Assembly (NCBI RefSeq): GCF_004634425.1
Contig: NZ_SBJL01000001.1
Span: forward strand, 1,275,001-1,339,000
DNA: 64,000 bases
Direction of reading: 5' to 3'
Source of the DNA: Vitreimonas flagellata
GTDB lineage: Bacteria; Pseudomonadota; Alphaproteobacteria; Caulobacterales; Aquidulcibacteraceae
Shown here: one piece after another, positions 16,788 to 25,834 of the stretch
Layout of the letters: every line of letters begins with the position of its first letter
Position numbering within the stretch: the first letter of the stretch is position 1
Program-made: the position numbers and the translations under genes
The notes under the pieces: generated by a model
What the model saw: the letters and a program-made list of their open reading frames with translations, nothing else
What the model was told of the DNA's origin: nothing
Database searches by the model: none

Positions 16788-17348
16788 ATGACCGACGACG
16801 CCAAATCCCGCCGCTCCCGCACACCACTCCTGGAAGCGGCGATCGAATGGATCATCTATACGAGCCGCTGGCTGATGGCGCCGGTCTATCTCGGCCTGAT
16901 CGCCGCCCTCGGCATCCTCATCGTCACATTCTTCCGCGAGCTCTATCTGCAGATGCCGCAGGTGCTGACGATGGACGAGACGGACATCATCCTGCTGGTG
17001 CTGACGCTGGTCGACCTCTCGCTCGCCGGCAATCTGGTGCTGATCATTCTCTTTTCGGGCTACGAGAATTTTGTCTCGAAGATGGATGCCGCGAAGGGCG
17101 ATCCCGATCGCCCCGAATGGATGGGCACGCTCGATTTCAGCGGCTTGAAGATCAAGCTGATCGCTTCGATCGTCGCGATCTCGGGCATCCATCTGCTCAA
17201 GATCTTCATGAACATCCATGAATACGAAGAGCAACACCTGCTTTGGTACACCATCATCCATATGGTGTTCATCGTATCGGGCGTGGCGTTCGCGTTGATG
17301 GATTGGATCGTCGAGCTCTCGCACAAGGTGAATGCAAAGCACGACTAA
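16788..17348 (+). CDS. UPF0114 / TIGR00645 (YqhA-like) membrane protein
   Basis: A 186-residue inner-membrane protein with four hydrophobic segments. The stretch IYTSRWLMAPVYLGL near residue 24, the VDLSLAGNLVLIILFSGYENFVS segment and the HLLKIFMNI segment are typical of the UPF0114 family (Escherichia coli YqhA). Function is unknown. I chose the ATG at 16788 with a GAGGG ribosome site; an upstream TTG would add four residues. It is convergent with the limonene-epoxide-hydrolase-like gene. Confidence 0.9.
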   Translation: MTDDAKSRRSRTPLLEAAIEWIIYTSRWLMAPVYLGLIAALGILIVTFFRELYLQMPQVLTMDETDIILLVLTLVDLSLAGNLVLIILFSGYENFVSKMDAAKGDPDRPEWMGTLDFSGLKIKLIASIVAISGIHLLKIFMNIHEYEEQHLLWYTIIHMVFIVSGVAFALMDWIVELSHKVNAKHD

Positions 17349-17373
17349 TGGGCGCTTCGAACGCCCGCGCCGA

Positions 17374-17739
17374 TTACGCTAGGCCGCGCTGCAAAGTGCC
17401 GAGGTCGAAGTATTCACGCCATACCGTGATGCGACCGTCACGCACTTCGAATACGCCGGCGACCGGGAGTTCGAACCATTTATCGCCGACCCGGTGGCGA
17501 TCGAGTCGTTCCACGAAGACGACATCACCTTCCACCGCCATCCGAAGCAGCTTGAACTCATTCTCCGCGATCGGCGCAAAGAATGGCTCAAGCACGCCGC
17601 GAATTCCCTCTGAACCGGTGACCGTGCCCATTGGGAGATTGGTGTATTCGCAATCGGACGAAACGCACTTGAGCGCCGCGTCATAGTCCATCCGCTCCAT
17701 CGCGGTCAGGAATGCTGTGACAATTGCCTTGGGATTCAT
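17374..17739 (-). CDS. limonene-1,2-epoxide hydrolase-like (SnoaL fold) protein
   Basis: A 121-residue protein of the NTF2/SnoaL-like fold closest to limonene-1,2-epoxide hydrolases. The catalytic pattern Asp-Arg-Asp of that family can be placed on VFVERLDRHRVGD and the C-terminal ITVWREYFDL segment, and CEYTNLPMG supplies the Tyr/Asn water-positioning region. The true substrate is unknown; many homologues are plain SnoaL-like proteins of unknown role. A GGAGAT ribosome site precedes the ATG. Confidence 0.8.
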   Translation of the reverse strand: MNPKAIVTAFLTAMERMDYDAALKCVSSDCEYTNLPMGTVTGSEGIRGVLEPFFAPIAENEFKLLRMAVEGDVVFVERLDRHRVGDKWFELPVAGVFEVRDGRITVWREYFDLGTLQRGLA

Positions 17740-17830
17740 GCTGATCTCCTCTGCTGCGCAAAGGATCAGCGTTCCGAGCGCCCGCCGACAATTACCTCCA
17801 TGGTCATGTCACACATGACGCAATCCAAGC

Positions 17831-18727
17831 TCAGGCCATGGCGCGACTGCGTTCCGCGGCACGGCTGATCGCGTCCGCAACCGCACCGTAGAGTGCGGGC
17901 GGCAGATCGTGGCCCATGCCTTCTATGATGCGCAGCTCCGCGCCCGGTACGCTCGCCGCAAGATCACGCCCGCCCTCGACCGGAACGAGCGGGTCGGCGT
18001 CGCCGTGCAGCACGACAACCGGCGCCTTGATGTTGGCCAGCTTCGGCCGGCGGTCGCCATTGGCGATCACGGCCGCAAGCTGGCGCGCGACGCCAAGCGG
18101 CTCGTAGCAGCGGCGCACATCGCGCAGCGCACGCTCACGCAGATAGCTCTCCTCTAACGGATACGCCGCACTGCCAATCGTGCGCGAGCTGCGCACGGAA
18201 TGCGCGAGAAACGCTTCGACATCCTTATCCGGATCAGGTGCGCGCGTGGTGAGCACGGCCATCGCGTCTGGCTGCGACGGCGGCAGCGCCGGATTGCCGG
18301 TCGTGGTGAAGATCGCAGTGAACGAAAGCACCCGCTCAGGATAATCGGCGGCCACCAATTGCCCAATCATGCCGCCCATCGACGCGCCCGCGATATGCGC
18401 GCGCTCGATGCCCAGGACATCGAGCAAGCCAACGGCGTCCGCGGCCATATCATCCAGCGTATAAGGAATGTCCGGCTTCCGCCCCTGCATGCGCGCGCTA
18501 ATGACGCTCTCAATCGTCGGTGCGCCGGAAAATTTTTGCGACAGGCCGACGTCGCGATTGTCGAAGCGAATGACGCGAAAACCGCGCGCAACCAGCTTCT
18601 CGTAAAGCCCCTGCGGCCAGCGCGTCAGCTGCACGCCCAGGCCCATGATCAGCAGCAGCGGCACGCCATCGTCGGCGCCGTGCGTCTCATATTCGATCAA
18701 AATGCCGTTGACCTGCGCCTGCGCCAT
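17831..18727 (-). CDS. alpha/beta-fold hydrolase
   Basis: A 298-residue hydrolase. The nucleophile elbow is GASMGG (Ser about 127), the oxyanion region is LLIMGLGVQLTRWP, the acid lies near VVLHGDADPLVP and the His in EGMGHDLP, so the triad is complete. Substrate is unknown; the size and motif style resemble esterases and hydrolases of aromatic or lactone degradation. I chose the ATG at 18725-18727 with GAGGAAA upstream; a longer frame exists but adds a region of non-protein-like composition. It stands downstream of argS in the same direction, 68 bp away. Confidence 0.9.
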   Translation of the reverse strand: MAQAQVNGILIEYETHGADDGVPLLLIMGLGVQLTRWPQGLYEKLVARGFRVIRFDNRDVGLSQKFSGAPTIESVISARMQGRKPDIPYTLDDMAADAVGLLDVLGIERAHIAGASMGGMIGQLVAADYPERVLSFTAIFTTTGNPALPPSQPDAMAVLTTRAPDPDKDVEAFLAHSVRSSRTIGSAAYPLEESYLRERALRDVRRCYEPLGVARQLAAVIANGDRRPKLANIKAPVVVLHGDADPLVPVEGGRDLAASVPGAELRIIEGMGHDLPPALYGAVADAISRAAERSRAMA

Positions 18728-18795
18728 CGTCGTTTCCTCACCTTTTGGCCTAGCGTGCGAGCCGAAACGCGATGACGCAAGGGCGTAACGCCAGG

Positions 18796-20586
18796 TCACA
18801 TCCGCTCCGGCACGTCGATGCCGAGCAGATCGAGCGTTAGCGTCAGCTGCTTCAACGCCGCCGCCGCCAGCGCCAAGCGCGACGCGCGGACGGCCCCCTC
18901 GGACGGCAAGATCGGGCAATGCGTGTAGAAGCTCGAAAACGCCTGCGCCAGCGCATAGGCGTGCTCGGCCAGGAAGTGCGGCGCCTTCTTGTCGTAAGCC
19001 GTGCGCAACGCACCATCGAACGCATCAAGCGCCAACGCCAGCGCCCGCTCAGACTCATGCGCAATCGCGATCGGTCCCGGCGTCACCCCCTGCTCGTCAG
19101 CTTTCCGCAGGATGCTTTTGATCCGGACGGCTTGGTAGAGCAGATACGGCCCCGTCTTGCCCTCGAAACTCATGAAGCGATCGAGGTCGAACACGTAGGA
19201 CGTACCACGGAAGTTCGAGAGGTCGGCGAACTTGATCGCCGCGATCGCCACCTTGTGGGCGACGTCTTCGAATTCCTCTTCTGAGAAATCCGCGCCAATC
19301 TCGTTTTCCTTCAGCCGCTCCCGCGCTTTTTCTTCGGCCTGGCCTATAAGGTCTTGCAGCTTCAGCACGCCACCCGCGCGCGTCTTGAATGGCTTGCCAT
19401 CGGCGCCATTCATAGTGCCGAAGCCGACATGCTCCAGCTTCTCGCGCGCGATGTAATTGGCCTTGGCGGCGGCGCGATAGACTTGCTCGAAATGGTCGCC
19501 CTGGCGTTGATCGACGACGTAAAGGATCATGTCCGGCTTCTGATCGCGCACGCGTTGCACGATGGTGGCGAGATCGGTTGTGCCGTACATGGCTGAGCCT
19601 TCGCTCGACACGACCAACAATGGATCGGGGCTCTCGACCTCGACCACGCTGCCGTCATCCAACTTCTTCTTTTTCTTTTCGCCGGGCCCAGCGACACGCA
19701 CAATGCGCGCGCCCTGGTCTTCCTCCAGAAGCCCCTTGGCTTCGAGGTCTTTGACCATGTCGGCGATCAACGGATCAGCATCGCTTTCGCCCAGCCACAA
19801 ATCGAAGTTCACACCGAGGCTCGCGAAATCCCGCTTCTGCGCCGCCATCGAAACGTCGTGCATCGCCCTCCAGATTTCGCGATGGAGCGGATTGCCGCCT
19901 TGCAACGCCGCCGTCGCCTTGCGCGCACGATCGCGCACGTCGACATCGCCGTCTTTCACCTTTGCCGCATACGCGGGATAAATCGCTTCGAGCTGCTCGA
20001 GAGTAAGCGTCTTCAAGCGCGCATCCAATTTTGCGCGATCGTCGAAGCCGCCAAGTTCATCCTCAAGCGCGGTGATGACGAGGCCCATCTGGAAGCCCCA
20101 ATCGCCGAAATGAGCATCACCCCAGACTTCATCGCCGCGAAAGCGATAGATGCGCTTCACGCTCTCGCCGATGATCGAGGCGCGCAGGTGCCCGACGTGC
20201 ATGCCCTTGGCGACGTTCGGCCCGCCATAATCGACAACGACGCGGCGCTTCGTTTCAACGGCGCTCGCGCCCGCCTGCGCATCGTCGGCCACGAATTGCG
20301 CGCGCTTCGCCAGCGCGTCCGGCGTCACTTTGAAATTGAGAAAGCCCGGCCCTGCGATCGTGGGCGTCTCAGCCAAGTCCGTCGCATTCCAGCCCGCAGC
20401 GACGCTTTGGGCCACCTCTTGCGGCTTTTTGCCCGCAGCCTTCGCCACCGCCAGCGCGCCATTGGCCTGAAACTCACCAAGGTCCGGGCGATCCGAGCGA
20501 CGCACGTCCGCATGCTTCGGGTCGAGCCCAAGCTCTGTGAAAACGGCGGCGTTAGCCGCGCTCAATGCGGTCGCGAGGTCTTTCAT
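18796..20586 (-). CDS. argS: arginyl-tRNA synthetase
   Basis: A 596-residue class I synthetase that charges tRNA-Arg. It has the N-terminal Add-1 domain (about 1-85), the HIGH-type motif H130-VGH133 within [20 protein letters not shown], the catalytic core, and a DALR anticodon-binding domain at the C-terminus ([11 protein letters not shown] through [13 protein letters not shown]). The KMSK motif is degenerate ([15 protein letters not shown]), as in most ArgRS. I chose the ATG at 20584-20586 ([11 protein letters not shown]). No Shine-Dalgarno is visible before it because a repeat-like stretch runs up to the start codon. Confidence 0.95.
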   Translation of the reverse strand: MKDLATALSAANAAVFTELGLDPKHADVRRSDRPDLGEFQANGALAVAKAAGKKPQEVAQSVAAGWNATDLAETPTIAGPGFLNFKVTPDALAKRAQFVADDAQAGASAVETKRRVVVDYGGPNVAKGMHVGHLRASIIGESVKRIYRFRGDEVWGDAHFGDWGFQMGLVITALEDELGGFDDRAKLDARLKTLTLEQLEAIYPAYAAKVKDGDVDVRDRARKATAALQGGNPLHREIWRAMHDVSMAAQKRDFASLGVNFDLWLGESDADPLIADMVKDLEAKGLLEEDQGARIVRVAGPGEKKKKKLDDGSVVEVESPDPLLVVSSEGSAMYGTTDLATIVQRVRDQKPDMILYVVDQRQGDHFEQVYRAAAKANYIAREKLEHVGFGTMNGADGKPFKTRAGGVLKLQDLIGQAEEKARERLKENEIGADFSEEEFEDVAHKVAIAAIKFADLSNFRGTSYVFDLDRFMSFEGKTGPYLLYQAVRIKSILRKADEQGVTPGPIAIAHESERALALALDAFDGALRTAYDKKAPHFLAEHAYALAQAFSSFYTHCPILPSEGAVRASRLALAAAALKQLTLTLDLLGIDVPERM

Positions 20587-20587
20587 G

Positions 20588-20687
20588 ATGGCAATAGGCA
20601 ATAGGCAGTGAGCAATGAGGTTGCAAGCAAGCGCACGGCCGCAAGCGCCGCCGCTACTGCCCAATTTCCACTGCTACTGCCTCAAAA
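20588..20687. repeat. imperfect inverted repeat of AATAGGCA / CAGTAG type in the argS leader
   Basis: The stretch begins with a tandem GGCAATA-GGCAATA-GGCAGTGAGCAATGAG pattern and ends with CTGCCCAATTTCCACTGCTACTGCCTC, which is a degenerate inverted copy. The middle is GC-rich (CGGCCGCAAGCGCCGCCGC). It fills the gap between the lipoprotein gene and argS and reaches the argS start codon. It looks like an extragenic repeat element of a different family from the others in the window. Confidence 0.5.
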
Positions 20688-21347
20688 TCAGCCCGCGTTG
20701 TCGGCCGCATCAATACGGAAGCGGCGGCCGTCGCGGTTGAATTGCAGCTGCTCGGGCGTAAGCTCGAAGCCGACCAAGATCTCGAAATTCTCGCCTGAGA
20801 TTTCTGGGTTGGCGCGCGGGATCACTATGCGCTCGATCTGCTCGCGGCGGTTCGCCACCAACTGGCCGCGCTCCCATTCGACGTCCACGTCGAAATAGAC
20901 CTTCTCGATCGGCGCACGACCACGACGCGCCACCGCGACCCAATAGCGATAGGTATGGCGCTCTGCATTCGCCGCAGGGCCACGGCCAAATGACATATCG
21001 ACTTCAAGCGCCATCGTGATCGGATCGGCATCGACGTAACGGCACAGCCCGCGCACGCCGTTCATCTCGCCCGTGTATTCAATATTGGCATAACGCTGCT
21101 GACCAGGCTCTGCGAAATCGACGATCCGCGCGCTGTCGTACAGCACGCCCATCAGCGGGCACGGACCGACGTTCGGGCGGTCATCATTGCCGAGCAGGCG
21201 ATCGAAGAAATTCGGCGGCGCGACTTCGCGGTTCTGCTCTTCCGGCAGAACGCCGCCCGGCAGTTCGACCGTTGGCGTGCTCGTGGACGAGCACGCGGCC
21301 GTCACGGCCAGAGCAAACGAAAGCATCAAAGCTGCCGGAAGCTTCAT
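20688..21347 (-). CDS. lipoprotein, unknown function
   Basis: A 219-residue protein with a lipoprotein signal peptide (MKLPAALMLSFALAVTAAC, lipobox TAAC with Cys 19) and a mature part of mixed strands. The segment PNVGPCPLMGVLYDSARIVDF has a Cys that could pair with the later Cys in GLCRYVDAD. No family is recognised, though similar proteins in Caulobacterales are annotated as hypothetical. It lies upstream of argS in the same direction and is divergent from ispH. Confidence 0.75.
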   Translation of the reverse strand: MKLPAALMLSFALAVTAACSSTSTPTVELPGGVLPEEQNREVAPPNFFDRLLGNDDRPNVGPCPLMGVLYDSARIVDFAEPGQQRYANIEYTGEMNGVRGLCRYVDADPITMALEVDMSFGRGPAANAERHTYRYWVAVARRGRAPIEKVYFDVDVEWERGQLVANRREQIERIVIPRANPEISGENFEILVGFELTPEQLQFNRDGRRFRIDAADNAG

Positions 21348-21476
21348 CTAGAACCCTCTCACGCCGAACCAAAAGGGGCCACGCAGCGGCGGCTGCATGC
21401 CTCACCCCACCCGCAGGCAATCGGCATCGGGTCGTGATAGCTTCCGGTTCGGCCCTGGGCAACTAACCCTGGCGCC

Positions 21477-22454
21477 ATGCGTGTAAACTTCGCCCCAGAG
21501 GCCCGCTTGCCAGAAAAACGCCCCATTTCAATCCTGTTGGCGGCCCCCCGCGGGTTCTGCGCCGGCGTGGACCGGGCCATCCAGATCGTTGAGCAGGCGA
21601 TCCGGAAATGGGGGGCGCCGGTCTATGTGCGCCACGAGATCGTCCACAACCGCCACGTGGTGGAGCGTTTGGAGGCGCTCGGCGCGGTGTTCGTGGAAGA
21701 ATTGGACGAGTGCCCGCTCGACCGGCCGGTGATCTTCTCCGCCCACGGCGTACCGAAATCCGTGCCGGCCGAAGCCCGGCAGCGCGAGATGATTTACGTC
21801 GATGCGACCTGCCCGCTTGTGTCCAAGGTCCACGTCGAAGCCGAGCGCCATTTCAACGCCGGCCGCGAGATCGTGCTGATCGGCCACGCCGGCCACCCCG
21901 AAGTGATCGGCACCATGGGGCAATTGCCGGCCGGTGCGATTACCTTGCTTGAGACCGTCGAGGACGCGGAGAATTTCCAGCCTGGCGATCCGTCGAAGCT
22001 TTCGTTTGTCACGCAGACCACGCTCTCGGTGGACGATACCGCTGAGATGGTCGCCGTGCTGCAACGCCGTTTCCCCGGCATCGCAGCGCCGCACAAGGAA
22101 GACATCTGCTATGCCACCACCAATCGCCAAGACGCGGTGAAAGCGATGGCGGAGCAAGCGGACCTCGTGCTGGTGATTGGTTCGCCGAAATCCTCGAACT
22201 CCGTGCGCCTGGTCGAAGTCGCCAAACGCGCCGGCGCGCGCGACGGGCAACTCGTCGCGTCCGCCGACGATGTGGATTGGGCTTGGTTCGTTGACGTGCG
22301 CACGGTGGGCGTCACCGCCGGCGCCAGCGCGCCGGAAGATTTGGTCGAAGACCTGATCGCCGCCATCGCCGCGCGCTTCGACGCGAACGTCGAAGAAGTG
22401 CGCGTTACCAAGGAAGACGTCGTTTTCAAACTGCCGCGCGCGTTGGTGGAGTAG
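21477..22454 (+). CDS. ispH: 4-hydroxy-3-methylbut-2-enyl diphosphate reductase
   Basis: A 325-residue [4Fe-4S] enzyme that makes IPP and DMAPP in the last step of the MEP isoprenoid pathway. The three cluster cysteines are C28 (RGFCAG), C112 (DATCPLV) and C211 ([10 protein letters not shown]). The [10 protein letters not shown] and FSAHGVPKS motifs supply substrate-binding His residues, and the TQTTLSVD motif is intact. ATG at 21477 gives a protein a little longer than Escherichia coli IspH at the N-terminus. The kinase, thrB and rnhA follow on the same strand; ispH next to thrB and rnhA is a common alphaproteobacterial order. Confidence 0.97.
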   Translation: MRVNFAPEARLPEKRPISILLAAPRGFCAGVDRAIQIVEQAIRKWGAPVYVRHEIVHNRHVVERLEALGAVFVEELDECPLDRPVIFSAHGVPKSVPAEARQREMIYVDATCPLVSKVHVEAERHFNAGREIVLIGHAGHPEVIGTMGQLPAGAITLLETVEDAENFQPGDPSKLSFVTQTTLSVDDTAEMVAVLQRRFPGIAAPHKEDICYATTNRQDAVKAMAEQADLVLVIGSPKSSNSVRLVEVAKRAGARDGQLVASADDVDWAWFVDVRTVGVTAGASAPEDLVEDLIAAIAARFDANVEEVRVTKEDVVFKLPRALVE

Positions 22455-22460
22455 TACGTT

Positions 22461-22573
22461 CCCCTTCTCCCTTGCGGAGAAGGGGTCAGGGGAGGAGGGG
22501 CGTTCAAACATGCAGGCGCCTGACGCAACTCACCGCCCCTCACCCCCTGGCCCCTCTCCGCGAGGGAGAGGGG
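22461..22573. repeat. extragenic palindromic element (type A)
   Basis: Two hairpins face each other: CCCCTTCTCC at 22461-22470 pairs with 22476-22485, and CCCCTCTCC at 22551-22559 pairs with 22565-22573. The stretches between them (GGGGTCAGGGGAGGAGGGGCG and the far arm) are also complementary, so the whole element can fold as one large palindrome. Its right arm supplies the GGGAGAGGGG that acts as ribosome site for the kinase gene at 22575. Confidence 0.85.
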
Positions 22574-22574
22574 A

Positions 22575-23369
22575 ATGAGCGCGACCACGAACATCTCGTC
22601 GCTTTTGGCGCAGCTCATCACCGAAACGCGCACGGACAATCCCAATCGTCCCGCCCTCATAGGAATCGGCGGCGCGCAAGGCTCTGGCAAATCCTATCTA
22701 TGCCGCGCCTTTGCGACCGCGCATCCGCGCATCGCGCATTTTTCGCTCGACGACGTGTACCTCACACGCGCTGAGCGCGTGGCGCTGGCGGACGAGGTGC
22801 ATCCGCTCTGCATCACGCGCGGCCCGCCGGGCACGCATGATCTCGATCTCGCGGATCAAACCATCGCCGCGCTGGAACAGGCAGACGCCGCCACGCGCAC
22901 GCCTTTGCCGCGCTTCGACAAAGCCCACGATCACCGTGCGCCCGAGAACACGTGGCCAACCTTCACCGGCAAGCCGGACGCCATCCTGTTCGACGGTTGG
23001 TGCGTCGGCGCGCTGGCGCCCTCCCCCGATCCCACGTCACTAAACGCCATCGAAGCCGAAGATACGAACCGCGCTTGGCGCACATACACGCGCGACCTGC
23101 TCGCCACGGATTACGCCGATTTTTTCTCCGCCTTCGACGCCCTGATCTACCTCCGCGCGCCCTCTTGGGAGATTGTCCGCGCTTGGCGGGGGCAGCAAGA
23201 GGAAGAGACCTTGGGCCGACCGCTCAGTCCGGAAGAAAACCTAGCGCTCGACCGCTTCGTCATGCACTACGAGCGCATCACGCGCGCCATGCTGGCCGGC
23301 TACCACAGCGCCGGCTGGATCGTGCATCTGGATGAAGAGCGGAACGTGACGCGGATCGAACAGCGCTAG
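22575..23369 (+). CDS. P-loop kinase, D-glycerate 3-kinase-like
   Basis: A 264-residue P-loop kinase. Walker A is GAQGSGKS near residue 33. SLDDVYLTRAER and the later LFDGWCVGA resemble the substrate and Asp/Trp motifs of plant-type D-glycerate 3-kinases, and LPRFDKAHDHRAPENTWP fits their signature region. The reaction would be D-glycerate + ATP to 3-phosphoglycerate, linking to photorespiratory-like or glyoxylate metabolism. Other members of the superfamily phosphorylate other small molecules, so the substrate is inferred. Its ATG follows the palindromic element by one base. Confidence 0.8.
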   Translation: MSATTNISSLLAQLITETRTDNPNRPALIGIGGAQGSGKSYLCRAFATAHPRIAHFSLDDVYLTRAERVALADEVHPLCITRGPPGTHDLDLADQTIAALEQADAATRTPLPRFDKAHDHRAPENTWPTFTGKPDAILFDGWCVGALAPSPDPTSLNAIEAEDTNRAWRTYTRDLLATDYADFFSAFDALIYLRAPSWEIVRAWRGQQEEETLGRPLSPEENLALDRFVMHYERITRAMLAGYHSAGWIVHLDEERNVTRIEQR

Positions 23370-23370
23370 T

Positions 23371-24330
23371 ATGGCCGTCTATACCCAACTCTCCGATTCT
23401 GATCTCGCCACCCTGCTCGCCGAATACGACATCGGGCCCGCGACCTCATGCAAAGGCATTGCCGAAGGCGTGGAGAATTCGAACTTCGCGCTCGGTACGC
23501 CGAAGGGCCAATACATCCTTACGATTTTCGAGAAACGCACCAACGAAGCCGATCTGCCCTTCTTCATGCAGATCATGGAGCGCCTCGCCACGCGCGGCGT
23601 AGTGGCGCCGCTGCCGATCGCGACGAAGAGTGGCGCGCTCTACACGAAGATCAAGAACAAGCCCTGCGCCATCATTTCCTTCCTCGAAGGCGTGTGGCCG
23701 CGTTCGCCCGACATCGGCCATTGCGCCGCGATCGGCGAAGCGTTGGCGCACATGCATGTGGCGCTCGACGGCTTTGAGCTGACGCGCGCGAATGCGCTCT
23801 CCGTCGATGGCTGGGAAAAACTGATCGCGCCGCGTTTGGCCCAAGCTGAGTATCTTCGCCCCGGCCTTGCGCGCTTGATCGAGCGCGATGTCGCGGAGGT
23901 CCGCGCCGCGTGGCCGAAAGACTTGCCGCGCGGGCCGATCCACGCCGATCTCTTTCCAGATAACGCGCTCTTCATCGGCGATCGCCTCACCGGCCTGATC
24001 GATTTCTATTTCGCCTGCACCGATTTCCTGGCCTACGACCTCGCAATCTGCCTCAACGCTTGGTGCTTCGCCACGCCGCGCGAATTTGATTTCGCTCGCG
24101 GCGCGGCGATGATCGCCGCCTACGAAACCATCCGGCCTTTGACCGATGCCGAACGCGAAGCCTTGCCCACGCTCTGCCGTGGCGCAGCACTCCGCTTCTT
24201 CGCCACCCGCCTCACCGATTGGGGCGACACGCCCCCCGGCGCGATGGTGAAACCCAAAGACCCGCTGGAATACGCGGACAAGCTCGCATTCCACCGCAAG
24301 GCAAAAGGCGCGGGAGATTATGGCGGTTAA
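23371..24330 (+). CDS. thrB: homoserine kinase (ThrB, APH-fold type)
   Basis: A 319-residue kinase of the aminoglycoside-phosphotransferase fold. The catalytic loop is GPIHADLFPDN (Asp about 193), with the metal-binding DFYFA motif shortly after; GVENSNFAL starts the ATP-binding part. It phosphorylates homoserine in threonine biosynthesis. This alphaproteobacterial ThrB2 type is unrelated to the GHMP-type ThrB of Escherichia coli. The start lies directly after the kinase stop, and the 3' end overlaps the next membrane gene by 11 bp, so the run is tightly coupled. Confidence 0.94.
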   Translation: MAVYTQLSDSDLATLLAEYDIGPATSCKGIAEGVENSNFALGTPKGQYILTIFEKRTNEADLPFFMQIMERLATRGVVAPLPIATKSGALYTKIKNKPCAIISFLEGVWPRSPDIGHCAAIGEALAHMHVALDGFELTRANALSVDGWEKLIAPRLAQAEYLRPGLARLIERDVAEVRAAWPKDLPRGPIHADLFPDNALFIGDRLTGLIDFYFACTDFLAYDLAICLNAWCFATPREFDFARGAAMIAAYETIRPLTDAEREALPTLCRGAALRFFATRLTDWGDTPPGAMVKPKDPLEYADKLAFHRKAKGAGDYGG

Positions 24331-24784
24331 GCTTCGCTTGCTGCTCGCTGGTCTTTTGTCGCCACTTGCTGCCGGCCTTTTTGGTGCGCTGATTTCAGGA
24401 CTTCTGAGCTTGCTTGACGCGCCTGCGACGGTTGTGCCCACAATACTGTTTGCCAACCGGTTCATTCATTGGCTGCCGTGGATAACTATCGCGGCGTTCG
24501 TCATCTTGGTTCTTATTGGCATTCCCCTACATCTGCTCGCTAAGCGCATGAAAGTGACGAGCGGCGTCATGTATTTCACTTTGGGCGGAACGGCCGCCGC
24601 CGCGCTCATCACGCTCTTAGCGATCCTGACATTGGGCGATCTGACCGACATCGAAGAGGCGTTTCTCGATGCCCTTCAATTTGCGATGGTAGGCGTGCCA
24701 ACCGGCTATTTCACCGCTTGGATCGCTTGGCTCATCCGCCGCCCTGATTGCGACGCGCCGAATCCCGCTAGAGCGACGCCATGA
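24320..24784 (+). CDS. membrane protein, unknown function
   Basis: A 154-residue protein with four hydrophobic segments (about 5-30, 50-75, 83-105, 118-138). No family is recognised. It starts inside the 3' end of thrB (11-bp overlap) and its stop overlaps the rnhA start (ATGA). Base composition is somewhat less GC-rich than the neighbours, with TTG and CTT leucine codons, so it may be a later insertion between thrB and rnhA, which are directly adjacent in many relatives. Confidence 0.7.
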   Translation: MAVKLRLLLAGLLSPLAAGLFGALISGLLSLLDAPATVVPTILFANRFIHWLPWITIAAFVILVLIGIPLHLLAKRMKVTSGVMYFTLGGTAAAALITLLAILTLGDLTDIEEAFLDALQFAMVGVPTGYFTAWIAWLIRRPDCDAPNPARATP

Positions 24785-25218
24785 GCAACACAGTGGACAT
24801 TTGGACGGATGGCGCGTGCAGCGGCAATCCGGGCCCCGGCGGTTGGGGCGCGATCCTGCATTATGCCGGCACAGAGAAAGAACTCTCCGGCGCCGAAGCC
24901 GCGACAACGAACAATCGCATGGAGCTGATGGCCGCGATCATGGCGCTCGAAGCGCTGAAGCGCCCGAGCAAAGTGCGCCTGCACACGGATTCCAAATACG
25001 TCATGGACGGCCTGACGAAATGGATCCACGGCTGGAAAAAGAACGGCTGGAAAACCGCCGACAAGAAGCCGGTGAAGAACGAAGATTTGTGGAAGCGCTT
25101 AGATGCGGCGAATGCGGCGCACGAAGTCGAATGGAAATGGGTCAAAGGCCATAGCGACAACGTCAACAACAACCGCGCCGACGAATTGGCCCGCAGCGCG
25201 ATCAAGACGCTCAAATAG
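24781..25218 (+). CDS. rnhA: ribonuclease HI
   Basis: A 145-residue RNase HI that cuts RNA in RNA-DNA hybrids. The four catalytic acids fall at D10, E48, D70 and D134, the same numbers as in Escherichia coli RNase HI. The [17 protein letters not shown] basic handle that grips the hybrid is also present. The start overlaps the previous stop (ATGA). Confidence 0.98.
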   Translation: MSNTVDIWTDGACSGNPGPGGWGAILHYAGTEKELSGAEAATTNNRMELMAAIMALEALKRPSKVRLHTDSKYVMDGLTKWIHGWKKNGWKTADKKPVKNEDLWKRLDAANAAHEVEWKWVKGHSDNVNNNRADELARSAIKTLK

Positions 25219-25255
25219 CGTTGCGCTTCGCGCGCGGCGCGCGCACGCTCCGTTC

Positions 25256-25744
25256 ATGCGCACGCTCCTCATCCTCGCCGCATTCGCGCTCGCGCCTGCC
25301 GCGCATGCGCAAACGCTCGACAACCTCACCTGGCTCAAAGGCTGCTGGCGCACCGAGGCGCCGCGGGAGGCGGAGAGCGGTTCGCAAACCACCGAGGTCT
25401 GGATCGATCCGCCCGGCCCTGCGCTCTTCGGCTATGCCTACACCGAAGGCGAAGGCGCGGTGCAAGGCTGGGAGCAGATGCGTATCGACGCCGCTGACGG
25501 CGGCCACCCGCGCTTCGTCGCGATGCCCAACGGCGGCGCGCCTGTAGCCTTCGTCATGCGCGAGCAAGCTCAGCCGATTCCGAACATCGCGCAGTTCGAA
25601 AATCCCGCGCACGACTATCCTCAACTGATCGAGTATCGCCGCGAACGCAATCGCCTCACCGCCACGATCTCCCGCGCGGATGGCTCCGATCCCTACACGT
25701 TCGAATATCGCCGTGTCAGCTGCAGCGCGGCGCTGCGTCCCTAA
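25256..25744 (+). CDS. DUF6265 family secreted protein
   Basis: A 162-residue protein with a signal peptide (MRTLLILAAFALAPAAHAQ, cleavage after AHA) followed by LDNLTWLKGCWR, the usual opening of DUF6265 proteins, then a beta-rich domain with VWIDPPGPALFGYAYT and FENPAHDYPQLIEYRR. The function is unknown. I chose the ATG at 25256 because it opens the signal peptide; the frame extends upstream into rnhA without protein-like features. It follows rnhA by 37 bp. Confidence 0.8.
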   Translation: MRTLLILAAFALAPAAHAQTLDNLTWLKGCWRTEAPREAESGSQTTEVWIDPPGPALFGYAYTEGEGAVQGWEQMRIDAADGGHPRFVAMPNGGAPVAFVMREQAQPIPNIAQFENPAHDYPQLIEYRRERNRLTATISRADGSDPYTFEYRRVSCSAALRP

Positions 25745-25786
25745 ATTTAAGCTTCGGCATGAGCAGAAGCGCTTGACGACCGTTTG

Positions 25787-25822
25787 GTTCATCGTTAAAC
25801 CATCTATAGTTTAACGTTGAAC
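25787..25822. promoter_or_regulatory. paired operator for the MarR regulator
   Basis: Two 14-bp sites, GTTCATCGTTAAAC at 25787-25800 and GTTTAACGTTGAAC at 25809-25822, are inverted copies (13 of 14 bases match) separated by 8 bp. Each is itself nearly palindromic, so centres are 22 bp apart, two helical turns. A TATAGT -10-like box (25805-25810) lies between and inside them. The pair sits 12 bp before the start of the nitroreductase-like gene whose operon ends with a MarR gene. Confidence 0.75.
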
Positions 25823-25834
25823 TAGAGGACGACC

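Noticed and set aside
25773-25810. TTGACG (25773) as the -35 box for the MarR-Acg operon
   Set aside because: The distance to TATAGT is 26 bp, too long; a TTGGTT at 25784 with a 15-bp spacer is possible but weak, so I list only the operator.
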